Positions 1 through 8,139 of a stretch of DNA of 64,000 bases are shown piece by piece. A program made the translations under genes and the position numbers. Under the pieces are notes generated by a model that saw only the letters and a program-made list of their open reading frames with translations, was not told the DNA's origin and searched no databases. The stretch is from PSRI01 sp041484195. GTDB taxonomy: Bacteria; Bacteroidota; Bacteroidia; Chitinophagales; Chitinophagaceae. The stretch spans positions 1 through 64,000 of the forward strand of contig JBGPHC010000003.1 in the NCBI GenBank assembly GCA_041484195.1. The letters run 5' to 3'. Numbering within the stretch: position 1 is the stretch's first letter; the number at the start of each line of letters is the position of its first letter.

Positions 1-1
1 A

Positions 2-148
2 AAATTAAAAACAGAGTATACAACGTACGAGGTCCTGCAAATTTTAGGCAGCTCCTTATTGGATAAAACGCCAGTAAACCAACTACTTAAAAAACAAAGC
101 GATCAAGATGTCAAAGAGCTTTTATATAATCAATTGAAAATATTTTAG
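2..148 (+). CDS. C-terminal end of a possible IS4-like transposase (5' partial)
   Basis: An open frame enters from the left edge and ends at a TAG at 146-148, giving 48 residues. The stretch VLQILGSSLLDKTPVNQLL followed by a Lys/Gln-rich end closing in NQLKIF resembles, from memory, the tails of IS4-type transposases in Bacteroidetes, where a 'LQIL..SL.DKTP.NQLL' segment precedes the stop. No catalytic DDE residues are in view because the body lies outside the window, so the family is an inference. A mobile element here would fit the cluster of truncated genes that follows immediately. Confidence 0.4.
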   Translation, partial: KLKTEYTTYEVLQILGSSLLDKTPVNQLLKKQSDQDVKELLYNQLKIF

Positions 149-168
149 TTTAAACGAGACGCTAGTGA

Positions 169-333
169 CATCGGATATTAAAAAAGAATGGGGTCGCGAT
201 TATCTCAGACATTGTTCACTGTAATGAATATAAAGCTGAATTTCTGAGATTAGGAATGTCTGCCGAAAAAATCGGGACGTTCTATCTTAACACGTTTCAG
301 CCGTTGACCATAATTAAAGCCGTTAAAAATTAG
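169..333 (+). pseudogene. Tail of a class I SAM-dependent methyltransferase (remnant)
   Basis: The frame opens after a TGA at 166-168 and ends at TAG 331-333. It reads RILKKNGVAIISDIVHCNEY and later FLRLGMSAEKIGTFY, then TIIKAVKN. This matches the last third of many class I methyltransferases, where 'R.LKPGG...ISDI' forms strand 5 and a final 'A.K' ends the protein. The SAM-binding glycine motif and any start codon are missing, so this is a leftover, not a gene. The assignment is from pattern memory only. Confidence 0.4.
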
Positions 334-358
334 ACCTATCATAAAATCAATTCTAAAT

Positions 359-727
359 ATGAAGAACACTGAAACAAGATACACTCCTGATACCCTTGAT
401 ATACTGCATCACGTGGGTGTGATAAATACAGACCTGAATATGTTGTCTGAACGTTATGAAAAGCTGGGTTTTTTATTAACTCCCGTGTCAACGCCTAAGA
501 TAATTATTGAACCGTGAGGACGTCCTACAGCATTGGGTGTCGGCAACAGGCACGCCATATTCAAAAAACCTTTCTTTGAATTGCTCGGTATTATTGATCT
601 GCAGAAATGGGAAAATACGCCTAAAGATAAACTTGGTCCTTTATTATCTTCAGGCAATGTAAATTCTACAACAGCTTTATTTTCCTCCTTACATAAAATA
701 ATACCACCACACATTCTGCAATACTAA
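359..727 (+). pseudogene. Glyoxalase-like (VOC) protein, interrupted by an in-frame TGA
   Basis: The frame starts at ATG 359 and encodes 52 residues containing LHHVGVINTDLNMLSERYEKL, then meets TGA at 515-517. Without any frame change it continues as GRPTALGVGNRHAIFKKPFF and FELLGIID, the typical first half of glyoxalase-like domain proteins (HHVG metal-binding start, then G.GNRHAIF....LELLG). The stop falls just where the family carries a Gly/Pro-rich turn, so a single point mutation explains it. The second half of the family (usually well over 200 residues) is lost: after about residue 80 the frame runs into unrelated sequence overlapping the GroEL remnant on the other strand. Confidence 0.65.
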
Positions 728-1011
728 AAACATGCCGGCGATAGAAGCCGCGTATTCCAATGCCAGGCGGCTTACTTTAACAGGGTCAATGATGCCGGTT
801 TCAAGTAAGGATTCAAATCTTTCTGTTTTCGCATTAAAGCCAAAATCATTTTCATCTGATTTTACTTTCCGTACAATCTCCAATGCTTCCGGCCTGGCAT
901 TAACATTTATCCCTTTAGGCCTAATGGAATGATAACAGCTTTTACCAGACGGTCAATGTCGTTTTTCAATTTTTTTCGGGCATCCAAGTCGTAATCAATA
1001 ATCTTTGACAT
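689..1011 (-). pseudogene. GroEL-like chaperonin with the centre deleted and frameshifts
   Basis: Reading the minus strand from ATG at 1011, the first 34 residues start MSKIIDYDLDARKKLK and run to PLGLKG, the N-terminus of GroEL (…IDAR..L..G...L..AV...LGPKG). After a frame change near 905-910 the sequence jumps directly to the chaperonin C-terminal part: EALEIVRKV, DFGFNAKTERF, LLETGIIDPVKVSR and LALEYAASIAGMFLV. The apical and intermediate domains and most of the equatorial domain, roughly 430 residues, are absent. A further frame change near 735 would restore a GroEL-like AECVVV. This is a decayed paralogue; it cannot fold as a chaperonin. It sits beside stress genes, suggesting the island once carried its own chaperonin. 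Confidence 0.8.
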
Positions 1012-1043
1012 AAAGCCCTATTTTACTTGGTTACTAAATAATA

Positions 1044-1086
1044 CTGGAAACTGTTTCAATGAACTGGTTATCGATACAGTTTCCAG
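1044..1086. repeat. Perfect 10-bp inverted repeat with 23-nt loop
   Basis: CTGGAAACTG at 1044-1053 is matched by its exact complement CAGTTTCCAG at 1077-1086. The element lies between the start of the GroEL remnant and the stop of the BON gene, both on the minus strand. It could be the BON gene's transcription terminator, although no T-run follows on the minus strand, or a binding site that once controlled the chaperonin. It is not a CIRCE element. Confidence 0.5.
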
Positions 1087-1136
1087 CTAAGAATAAGTCC
1101 TGTCTTTTTGCAGGTACGCTTGTATAGGATACCCAA

Positions 1137-1811
1137 TTATTCATCAAAAGCATATTCGGGTTCTTCTATTTCCAGTTCGCTGGTAACACTGATAACGCCC
1201 GGGGCAGACCATGCAGCATGTTCTGCGTCATCCTTTTCAGCAAATGAACGTACCTTGCCGCGGAGAATAACCTTGCTCTCAAAAACTTCAACAGTTATTT
1301 TTCCGGAATCAATAATGGCGCTTCTGTGGAAAGCCGCGCTGATCTTTTGGTGAATGTCGGATGCTTTGAATTTGGGTTTTACAGTAATTAAATTAAGCAC
1401 AGAGCGTACTCCCATCAAATTTTCAATAGCTGTTTGTGCGCTGGTACGCTGGTATTCCCATTCTACTTCCCCTTCCAGTTTTACACTGGCATCTTCTACT
1501 TTTATCTTAATCCTTTCTTCCTGTACTGCGGAATGCCATTTTAAAGCATTTAGCACAGCCTCTGCAATTTCTGCGTCTGTCTTACGATAAGCAGGAGACA
1601 TGCCAACCTGGATATCTTCCGCAACTGCCTTCACGCCTGCTACTCTTTTAGCAACTTTTTCAGCAGCCAATTTTTTTGAGTAAGAATCCACCAGACCGGA
1701 AAGGGTTACAATGCCATTTTTAACGGCCACCCCGACTTCTGAAGCATTTAGAAAAGGTTCCCACTTGAGTTCCTCCATGACGTCTTTTTGGATTTGCATA
1801 TCGCTTCTCAT
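1137..1811 (-). CDS. Triple BON-domain protein (OsmY-like)
   Basis: The 224-residue product consists of three successive BON domains at about residues 5-72, 78-146 and 152-220. Each shows the family pattern of an N-terminal helix, then a 'V.V.V..G.V.L.G.V' strand pair and a 'A...A....GV..V...I.V' end (for example GIVTLSGLVDSYSKK and ASVKLEGEVEWEYQRT). BON domains are thought to bind phospholipid surfaces and are known in osmotically and stationary-phase induced proteins such as OsmY. No signal peptide is visible (MRSDMQIQKDVMEEL), so a cytoplasmic location is likely, unlike classical OsmY. It opens the stress island and is divergent from the universal stress gene at 2058. ATG at 1811 is the natural start. 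Confidence 0.85.
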   Translation of the reverse strand: MRSDMQIQKDVMEELKWEPFLNASEVGVAVKNGIVTLSGLVDSYSKKLAAEKVAKRVAGVKAVAEDIQVGMSPAYRKTDAEIAEAVLNALKWHSAVQEERIKIKVEDASVKLEGEVEWEYQRTSAQTAIENLMGVRSVLNLITVKPKFKASDIHQKISAAFHRSAIIDSGKITVEVFESKVILRGKVRSFAEKDDAEHAAWSAPGVISVTSELEIEEPEYAFDE

Positions 1812-2036
1812 AATTCAAATTTTAAACATTGATAAATATAATTTTTTCCTAATTATGCAAAAGAAACTATAAATCACCGTTGCTTCCTATGATTGTCATC
1901 ACTATTGTTGGTGAGAAGCATCAGTCAGACATCTTTTGGATATTGCACTATTGCTCCATCCCTGGTGCTTGTCAGGAACCATATTGATCAGCTTCCATGC
2001 TGATAGCCGTCATAGGCATTGGGGATACTTAAAAGG

Positions 2037-2044
2037 TAGATTTG
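2037..2044 (+). promoter_or_regulatory. Candidate -7 element TAGATTTG
   Basis: TAGATTTG fits the Bacteroidetes -7 consensus TAnnTTTG exactly and lies 13 bp before the ATG of the universal stress gene at 2058. A good -33 TTTG at the usual 19-bp distance is not visible, so the promoter is only partly supported. The rest of 1812-2036 shows no gene. Confidence 0.3.
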
Positions 2045-2057
2045 TCAAAATTTATTT

Positions 2058-2897
2058 ATGGAAAAGATATTGTTGGCTATGGATAGCCGGAATGTTGATC
2101 AAAATGCTGTCAGCCTCGCTTGCTATATTAGTCGTCTCACCCATTCAAAGCTGACCGGCGTCTTTCTCGACCAGTTTTTAGTAGAAGAAGAAATAGTAAT
2201 TAGTCAACTGGAAGGTGAACCTGTTATAGGATCAATAACCTTCAGCGAAACATCGGAGAATGACGATGAATTAACCGTAAAAGAAGAATATATTAACCTG
2301 TTCGAAGGTATAACTGAACGAAAAGGAGTACAGGCTTTTGTTTATATCAACAAAGGAACGGGGGCAAATGAAATCATCTCCGAAAGCAGGTTCACAGATG
2401 TATTGATTGTGGATGCTGCAACATCCGTTTCCATGTTCCAGGAAGGAACACCTTCCAGTTTTGTAAAACAAATACTGCAAGGAGCCGAATGTCCCGTAAT
2501 CATTTCCCCTGAAAACTTTAACGGCATTGACAATATAGTATTCTGTTACGATGGAAGTAAGTCATCTGTATTTGCCATTAAGCAGTTCACCTATTTATTT
2601 CCCGAACTGAAAAATAGAAGAGCGAAGGTGATTTACTTAAACAGTGAAGATGAATTTTTGGAAGAAGATCAGCAGGCTCTTACAGACTGGCTCAAATATC
2701 ATTATAGCGATGTCGAGTTTATAGTTATGCAAGGAAATGCAACAGAAGCCTTTTTCAATTACCTACTCAAAAAGAAAAATGATTTTGTTGTGATGGGAGC
2801 CTATGGAAGAGGATTGCTTGCCTCATTCTTCAGTGATGGAGTGAACCGCAATAAAGCCAGGACCACAAGCCTGCCAATCTTTGTTGCACACTATTGA
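2058..2897 (+). CDS. Universal stress protein, tandem two-domain
   Basis: A 279-residue protein with two universal-stress-protein halves. The first begins MEKILLAMDSRNVDQNA (residues 1-17) and ends about residue 155; the second begins at NIVFCYDGSKSSVFAIKQF and ends with the glycine motif DFVVMGAYGRGLLASFF, which resembles the ATP-binding G-2X-G-9X-G(S/T) loop but is imperfect, so nucleotide binding is uncertain. Many Bacteroidetes carry this double form, used in starvation, redox and envelope stress. It is followed after 18 bp by a second, broken stress gene in the same direction, so the two were probably one operon. An upstream open frame at 1936 overlaps it and shows no family resemblance. 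Confidence 0.85.
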   Translation: MEKILLAMDSRNVDQNAVSLACYISRLTHSKLTGVFLDQFLVEEEIVISQLEGEPVIGSITFSETSENDDELTVKEEYINLFEGITERKGVQAFVYINKGTGANEIISESRFTDVLIVDAATSVSMFQEGTPSSFVKQILQGAECPVIISPENFNGIDNIVFCYDGSKSSVFAIKQFTYLFPELKNRRAKVIYLNSEDEFLEEDQQALTDWLKYHYSDVEFIVMQGNATEAFFNYLLKKKNDFVVMGAYGRGLLASFFSDGVNRNKARTTSLPIFVAHY

Positions 2898-2915
2898 CCA
2901 TTCACAATATAAAAA

Positions 2916-3790
2916 ATGAAACAAATATTAATAGCGACCGATTTCTCAGACGTTTCAAGGAATGCTGGCTTATGTGGCCCTGAATTAGCCAGGGCGTATA
3001 ATGCGGACCTGATGTTGTTACACGCTTACCGTCACATTCCGGGGCCAGTCATAGGATCCCAGGTAATATTAACACTGAAGGGCATGAAACAACTTGCACA
3101 ACAAAGGCTGGATACGGAAAAAAAGATCATTAATCCCGAAAACAGGATAAATGTAGAAACATATTATAAAGAAAACTGACCGCAGAAACAATATTAAAAG
3201 CCGCAAAAGACACCAATGCCGATCTCATTATTACAGCAATGAAAGAACGGGGTAAGGGCATAAGAGTTACTGGCACCAGCGCCAGTTCATTATTCAGGAA
3301 GACCAGAGTGCCATTGACCGCAATACCCGAAGAATCAAAATACAACCCGGTAAATATTATCGCATTGGCCAATGAACTCGATCCTGAACCTGATGCAGAC
3401 GATCCCCTGCTGGATTCATTGTGTGAAATGACAGAAGATTTTCATTCCAAACTGTATTTGGTACGGGTAGCGAAAAGCAAGTTATGGGAAGCATATGAAA
3501 TACTGAATCGCCCGTTTAAATTAAACAGAATGTTGCGAACACTTCACCCGGTCTAAGAGTGCATTGAAGGTAGAGATATTCCGCAGGCACTGAATGAGTT
3601 TATTGACAGCCATCATGTCACTATGCTGGCCATGATTCAACACAAACATTCCCTGCTGGAAAAGTGGTTCATCAAAAGTACCACACGGTCTATGATCTTT
3701 GATACTCATGTATCATTGGGGATCTTACCCGATCTGCATACCGGGAATATGAATCATGAGTTGTGTCAAAAGAAAGAAATGATATTGTAG
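2916..3790 (+). pseudogene. Universal stress protein broken by a frameshift and a stop
   Basis: The gene starts well (MKQILIATDFSDVSRNAG, residues 1-18) and runs 87 codons to TGA near 3177-3179. Shifting frame there restores a convincing continuation, LTAETILKAAKDTNADLIIT, through the middle of the protein. At 3554-3556 an in-frame TAA interrupts it, yet the same frame then continues to TAG 3788-3790 with VTMLAMIQHKHSLLEKWF, and IFDTHVSLGILPD, the normal end of double-domain stress proteins. The span is 875 nt, not a multiple of three, as expected for a one-base loss. With two lesions it is a pseudogene; a sequencing error could explain one lesion but hardly both. Confidence 0.8.
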
Positions 3791-3850
3791 GTATTAGTAG
3801 AAAGAGATCGCCACTTTCGCGGCAAAAAGCAGATACAACAACAAACAATC

Positions 3851-4852
3851 ATGAATGGGAAGCGGATTACTATTGGGTTGGCCGGAGATGTAATGCTCGG
3901 CAGAAATGTTAATGAAGCCATTACCGGAAAAGGATATTCGTATCCCTGGGGAAACGTGTTATCTCTTTTGATAGGTACGGATATCAATATCATAAACCTT
4001 GAAACAACGCTGACTAACGGCAAGAAGAGGGTTAATAAAGTTTTTAATTTTAAAGCCACTCCTGACAAGATAAAGACATTAACAGAAGCGCATATCACAG
4101 CCGTTAATCTGGCGAACAATCACATTATGGATTTTTCTGAAGAAGGTTTAAGCGAAACACTTCGTACGCTGCAGGATGCTGATATAAAATATGCCGGTGC
4201 CGGTATGAATGACCAGGAAGCGGGCAAACCCGTTATCATTATTTACAGGAATATCCGCTTGGGCATAATTGGCCTTACGGATAATGAACCCGGATGGCGG
4301 GCTGGCCCTTCCCTTTGTGGTATAAATTATATTGATGTTTCTGACAGACGTGACCGGGAAAAAGTGTTGCACAGTATTCTGCAACTCGGTAAAGAAGCGG
4401 ATTTTATTATAATGAGTATTCACTGGGGGCCCAACATGAAAGAAAGACCGGATCCTCTTTTTGTTGAATTTGCCCACGAAATGATCAACTACGGCGCAGA
4501 TATCATTCACGGCCATAGCGCTCATAATTTCCAGGGAATTGAAATTTACAAGGGTAAACTTATTCTTTATGATACCGGTGATTTTGTGGATGATTATGTT
4601 GTGGATCCTGTCCTGAGAAATGATCACTCTTTTTTCTTTATAGCAGAAGTTAATAATGGAGAACTATGCCGACTGCAACTAATACCTGTATTGATCGGAG
4701 AATGCCAGGTAAACCTGGCATCAGAAAGTGAAAGCAGGTGGAGTATTCAGCGTATGCAACAACTTTCAGCCGCTTTCGGAACACGGATAACAGATGCGGG
4801 AAAAGTGATTCTTCGAAATGAAATAACAACTGAACCAAATCTACTAACTTAA
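3851..4852 (+). CDS. CapA family metallophosphatase-like protein
   Basis: The 333-residue product has the CapA/PgsA fold signature in order: GLAGDVMLGRNV (residues 9-20), NIINLETTLTNG (about 47-58), VNLANNHIMDF (about 85-95), the GIIGLTDNEPGW segment, SIHWGPNM, HGHSAHNFQGIE and YDTGDFVDDY. These Asp, Asn and His residues form the calcineurin-like metal site. The best-known relatives help make poly-gamma-glutamate capsules, but no ligase genes (capB, capC) are nearby, and there is no signal peptide or membrane anchor here, so a different cytoplasmic hydrolase role is likely. It is 12 bp ahead of the phosphoribosyltransferase gene and probably cotranscribed with it. Confidence 0.8.
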   Translation: MNGKRITIGLAGDVMLGRNVNEAITGKGYSYPWGNVLSLLIGTDINIINLETTLTNGKKRVNKVFNFKATPDKIKTLTEAHITAVNLANNHIMDFSEEGLSETLRTLQDADIKYAGAGMNDQEAGKPVIIIYRNIRLGIIGLTDNEPGWRAGPSLCGINYIDVSDRRDREKVLHSILQLGKEADFIIMSIHWGPNMKERPDPLFVEFAHEMINYGADIIHGHSAHNFQGIEIYKGKLILYDTGDFVDDYVVDPVLRNDHSFFFIAEVNNGELCRLQLIPVLIGECQVNLASESESRWSIQRMQQLSAAFGTRITDAGKVILRNEITTEPNLLT

Positions 4853-4863
4853 AAAAATAGACC

Positions 4864-5544
4864 ATGTTTGAAGACAGAAAAGAAGCGGCTTTGCAATTGG
4901 CCAAAGCGCTGGGTAAATACAAAAACAAGGAGGCAATTGTCCTGGGCATTCCAAGAGGTGGCGCCGTAACAGCGTATTATGTAGCGCTGCATTTGAATGC
5001 AGAATTTTCATTACTGGTATCAAGAAAACTGGCACATCCTTTCAATCCGGAATATGCTGTGGGCGCCATAGCTGAGGATGGAACGATTCATTTGAATAAA
5101 TATGCAATGCAGGAAGTGACCCGGGAAGACATTGATGAAGTAGTAGCGCAGCAAAAAAAAGAAATCGAGCGGCGGATAAATATTTTACGAAAGGGAGAGC
5201 CACTGCCGGAGATGAAAAATAGAATTGTTCTTATCGTGGATGACGGAATTGCTACCGGAGCCACAGTTTTTGCGGCAATAAAAATGTGCAAAAAAAAGGA
5301 AGCTTCTAAAATTATAGTAGCCGCACCGGTATCAGGTAAAGAGATAATAAAGGAATTAAATAAAGAAGCAGATGAGGTAGTAATCCTGGAGACTCCTGTT
5401 TTTTATCATGCAGTATCACAATCATATAAATCATTCCAGACTGTGACGGATAATGAGGCGTTAGAATTATTGGAAAAATGGAAAAAAGAAAAACAAGTAC
5501 CACCGCGGGAATCCGAATCACAAAAAACAGAACAGCAAACTTAA
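4864..5544 (+). CDS. Phosphoribosyltransferase of unknown substrate
   Basis: A 226-residue type I phosphoribosyltransferase. The PRPP-binding motif is IVLIVDDGIATGATVFAAI (about residues 120-138), preceded by GIPRGGAVTAYYVA and the flexible-loop region RKLAHPFNPEYAVGAIAEDG. This subfamily is usually annotated only as 'phosphoribosyltransferase' and is often fused or linked to erythromycin-esterase or dienelactone-hydrolase genes; its base substrate is not established. It lies in an island that also makes PRPP (6598-7569) and uses it for NAD salvage (8935-10353). Its stop overlaps by 4 bp the convergent kinase-like gene on the other strand. Confidence 0.85.
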   Translation: MFEDRKEAALQLAKALGKYKNKEAIVLGIPRGGAVTAYYVALHLNAEFSLLVSRKLAHPFNPEYAVGAIAEDGTIHLNKYAMQEVTREDIDEVVAQQKKEIERRINILRKGEPLPEMKNRIVLIVDDGIATGATVFAAIKMCKKKEASKIIVAAPVSGKEIIKELNKEADEVVILETPVFYHAVSQSYKSFQTVTDNEALELLEKWKKEKQVPPRESESQKTEQQT

Positions 5545-6587
5545 GTTGCTGATTGCCGATGATAATTTTCTGCCAGTTTAAGATAAGCATTAGCCCGGGC
5601 CAGCCACTGGGGATCTTCCCTATAATGGGACTCCTCAATATGTCTTGCAACAAGATAAGCCCGCAGGCAGGCTTTTTTTATTTCATAAAAGTTTACCAGG
5701 ATCCCGGGAATATTATCATTAGTGAGCTTCTTATACACATCAATGAAGAAGCGGCCTGTTGAGGTATTGCCCATCATTTCACACTCTATATTAAGGTAGG
5801 CCAGTTCTTCCGCAATATCCATTACTCTTAGTTCCCTGTTGAATTCAAGTGAATCAATGATGGCGGGTTGCGGTGCCAGGCAAATATGTTCAGGCCTCAA
5901 ATCGCCATGTGCCTCAATAATTTTTCCGTCGGCCATTCTTTTATCAAACAATAAGGAATGCTCGTTGAGAAAGCCGATAAGGTAATTGCCGACCTGCTCA
6001 ACTAAGGCAACCGGGAAATGATAAAGGGGTTGCAATAATTCTGTTTGTGCAGAGATTATCTGATCTCTTAATTTCAACCTGTACAAATCCGGGTCCATGT
6101 GAACAGGAGGGGCATTCTTATAAAATTCAGCTAATAATTCGGCCGCTCCTTTAACCAATGCTTCATCAGCTCTCCAATGTTCAATAGCATAATCAAGTAA
6201 ATTTTCTTCCGGGATACGTTTCATTTTTACCATCCATTCTACAACCTGCCCTTTCCCTTCCACCTGCAGTTTTCCATCTTCATTCAGCAAAAGCGGTACT
6301 ATCCCTATATATATACCCTCGGCCAGTCTCCTGTTTAAACGGATTTCTTCCCTACAGTTATTTAATCTCGCTTCCAGTGTGCGGAAATCAAGAAAACGAT
6401 AAGTAACAGGTTTTTTGAGTTTATACACGACATCATTTACTATGAAAACCCAGGACATATGTGTTTCTTTCGTTTCTACTTTAATGACCGGATGCCGGTA
6501 TGCCCCCGGTTGTTTTAAAAAAGAAACTTTTTCATTTATGGAGACACTATTTTCTGTAACTGATTTTATAATATTACTTTTTACCAT
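5541..6587 (-). CDS. Aminoglycoside-phosphotransferase-like kinase (COG2187-like)
   Basis: A 348-residue protein with the eukaryotic-like kinase fold. Visible motifs are the nucleotide-binding strand FIVNDVVYKLKKPV with its lysine (about residues 50-63), the catalytic loop EAHGDLRPEHICL and the metal-binding IIDSLEFNRELRVMDIAEEL. It matches the kinase half of the COG2187 proteins that are often fused to a gluconate-kinase-like P-loop domain; here that second domain is absent. The substrate is unknown, and antibiotic resistance should not be assumed. It is 10 bp downstream of the PRPP synthetase gene on the same strand and likely forms an operon with it and the hibernation factor. Confidence 0.75.
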   Translation of the reverse strand: MVKSNIIKSVTENSVSINEKVSFLKQPGAYRHPVIKVETKETHMSWVFIVNDVVYKLKKPVTYRFLDFRTLEARLNNCREEIRLNRRLAEGIYIGIVPLLLNEDGKLQVEGKGQVVEWMVKMKRIPEENLLDYAIEHWRADEALVKGAAELLAEFYKNAPPVHMDPDLYRLKLRDQIISAQTELLQPLYHFPVALVEQVGNYLIGFLNEHSLLFDKRMADGKIIEAHGDLRPEHICLAPQPAIIDSLEFNRELRVMDIAEELAYLNIECEMMGNTSTGRFFIDVYKKLTNDNIPGILVNFYEIKKACLRAYLVARHIEESHYREDPQWLARANAYLKLAENYHRQSAT

Positions 6588-6597
6588 TAACGCATAA

Positions 6598-7569
6598 TTA
6601 ATCTTCTAACAACTCTGTGACTGAACCTCCTTCCTGCATTCTTTTAATTGCCTCAGCAAAGAGAGGGGCTGCATTCAATACGGTCACTTTTTCTTTTACC
6701 CGTGTATGCTCCAATCTGAAAGGCTGAACGGTATTGGTTGTGATGATTTGCTGTAATGCATCTTCCTGCAATGTTTCATCGGGCCGGCCTGTAAAAATGC
6801 CATGAGTAGCCAGCGCCAACACTTTCTTAGCTCCCGATTTTTTACTGGCTGCCGCCGCCCTTGCTATGGTACCACCAGTACTTATCAGATCATCAATAAT
6901 GATGACAGTTTTGTCTTTTACATCTCCCGCTATCCTTTCCCCCGAAACAATACCACCGCTCCGGTATTTTTCCATAAATATAACCGGCAATTCTCTGCCC
7001 AATCGTTTACCCAGAGTTTGTTGAAATTGTTCAGCTCTTTTAATGCCTCCAAAATCCGGCGACATAATTACCGGGTCTTCGTTTTTAATAAGGGGTATTA
7101 AATAACCGGCAAATAGTTTTCTCGCTTCAAGGTTTTCTGCAGGGATTGCAAAAGCATTTTGAAAAGCCTGTAGATTATGCACATCCATTGTAACGATGCT
7201 GTCAGCTCCCGATGCTTCCAACATGCGGGCTATATAACGGGTAGTGACAGGGTCGCGGGGTTTTGTTTTCCGGTCTTTGCGCGCATAGCACAAATAAGGA
7301 ACTACGGCAGTAACCCTATTTGCAGAAGCATCCTTGAGTGCACCGATAAAAAAAAGAAGACGGCAGAGTTTATCATTTACACTTTGGGTAGTATCACTGT
7401 AAAGGGAATGTATGACAAAGATATTCTCGTTGCGAACATTTTCAAGCGGCCTGCTTTTATGTTCGCCGTCTTCAAATTCCCTTTCCTCATGTGCATTCAG
7501 TGACAAGTTGAGCTCTTTAGTAATCAACTCGCCAAAGTTCCGGCTGCTATATAGCGCAAAAATTTTCAT
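6598..7569 (-). CDS. prs: Ribose-phosphate pyrophosphokinase (PRPP synthetase)
   Basis: The 323-residue enzyme makes PRPP from ribose 5-phosphate and ATP. It shows the tandem phosphoribosyltransferase-like fold: an N-terminal half with EREFEDGEHKSRPLENVRN, the ATP/flexible region VVPYLCYARKDRKTKPRDP with the catalytic Arg-Lys pair, VTMDVHNLQAFQNAF, and the C-terminal PRPP loop VIIIDDLISTGGTIARAA. It is a divergent version (the housekeeping form has DLHA..IQGFF), so it may be a second, stress-linked paralogue while the main prs gene lies elsewhere. It stands between the kinase-like gene and the hibernation factor gene, all on the minus strand, and would feed the nicotinate phosphoribosyltransferase nearby. 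Confidence 0.85.
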   Translation of the reverse strand: MKIFALYSSRNFGELITKELNLSLNAHEEREFEDGEHKSRPLENVRNENIFVIHSLYSDTTQSVNDKLCRLLFFIGALKDASANRVTAVVPYLCYARKDRKTKPRDPVTTRYIARMLEASGADSIVTMDVHNLQAFQNAFAIPAENLEARKLFAGYLIPLIKNEDPVIMSPDFGGIKRAEQFQQTLGKRLGRELPVIFMEKYRSGGIVSGERIAGDVKDKTVIIIDDLISTGGTIARAAAASKKSGAKKVLALATHGIFTGRPDETLQEDALQQIITTNTVQPFRLEHTRVKEKVTVLNAAPLFAEAIKRMQEGGSVTELLED

Positions 7570-7613
7570 AAAACATTTTGCCCAAATCCATTAAGCAGGA
7601 GTGAAATAATTCT

Positions 7614-7943
7614 CTATACATTTACAGTACTCGTTATTTCCTCAGGTGGTTCGCCCTGGTTCCTGATCTGTTCATCTACCTTTTCTGCAAGCTCTTTCAA
7701 CACTTCCATTGATGCCTGTTCGAAGCTGCCGGCCTTCCGGTGTACAAAAAGAGAATCACCATAAATAGACAGGTCAATTTCGCAAATTTTACTTCCACCT
7801 TCGGCGTCCGGCTGTTCCCTGAAATATACCTGGGCTCTTGATATTCTTTTATCCCGGTGATACAACTCCATTAATTTTTCTCTTACATGATCTATTACCC
7901 ATTCTTTCACTTGTCCCTGCGAAGCCTGAAATTCAATATTCAT
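7614..7943 (-). CDS. hpf: Ribosome hibernation promoting factor (HPF/RaiA, short form)
   Basis: The 109-residue product starts MNIEFQASQGQVKEWV and shows the S30AE/HPF pattern of a beta-alpha-beta-beta-beta-alpha domain: RISRAQVYFREQPD, SKICEIDLSIYGDSLFVHRK and the final helix SFEQASMEVLKELAEKVDEQI. Such proteins sit in the mRNA/tRNA channel of the 30S subunit and silence or dimerise ribosomes in starvation. It is the short type without the dimerising C-terminal domain. I chose ATG 7943 over the in-frame ATG 7994 because family members begin at this MNI.EFQ sequence and the extra 17 residues look like leader DNA. A single-domain HPF in a stress island may be a second copy to the housekeeping one. 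Confidence 0.85.
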   Translation of the reverse strand: MNIEFQASQGQVKEWVIDHVREKLMELYHRDKRISRAQVYFREQPDAEGGSKICEIDLSIYGDSLFVHRKAGSFEQASMEVLKELAEKVDEQIRNQGEPPEEITSTVNV

Positions 7944-8139
7944 ATAACATGATTTATTTTTTCCGAAATTTTTAAATGACACACTCCTTCCCAAATAACA
8001 AATTACATGTTATTGCCGCTCTTTAAAAATGAGGAGTATCATCATGGTCAGTGACGCTGATCATTATACAAAAGACGGGAATAGGCCGGTCTTGCAAAAG
8101 TAAATCAGTATTTTACATGACAGTATTAAGTCATTTTGT

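Noticed and set aside
1044..1086. CIRCE heat-shock operator for the groEL relic
   Set aside because: The arms CTGGAAACTG and the 23-nt loop do not match the TTAGCACTC-N9-GAGTGCTAA form.
1936..2154. Plus-strand frame overlapping the start of the first universal stress gene
   Set aside because: No resemblance, and it would overlap the stress gene in another frame over 97 bp.
4148..4627. A 159-codon minus-strand frame inside the CapA-like gene
   Set aside because: No motif, and the sense strand carries all metal-site motifs.
5541..6587. Aminoglycoside resistance gene
   Set aside because: Only the kinase fold is shared; the sequence fits the COG2187-like group of unknown substrate, so a resistance call is not supported.
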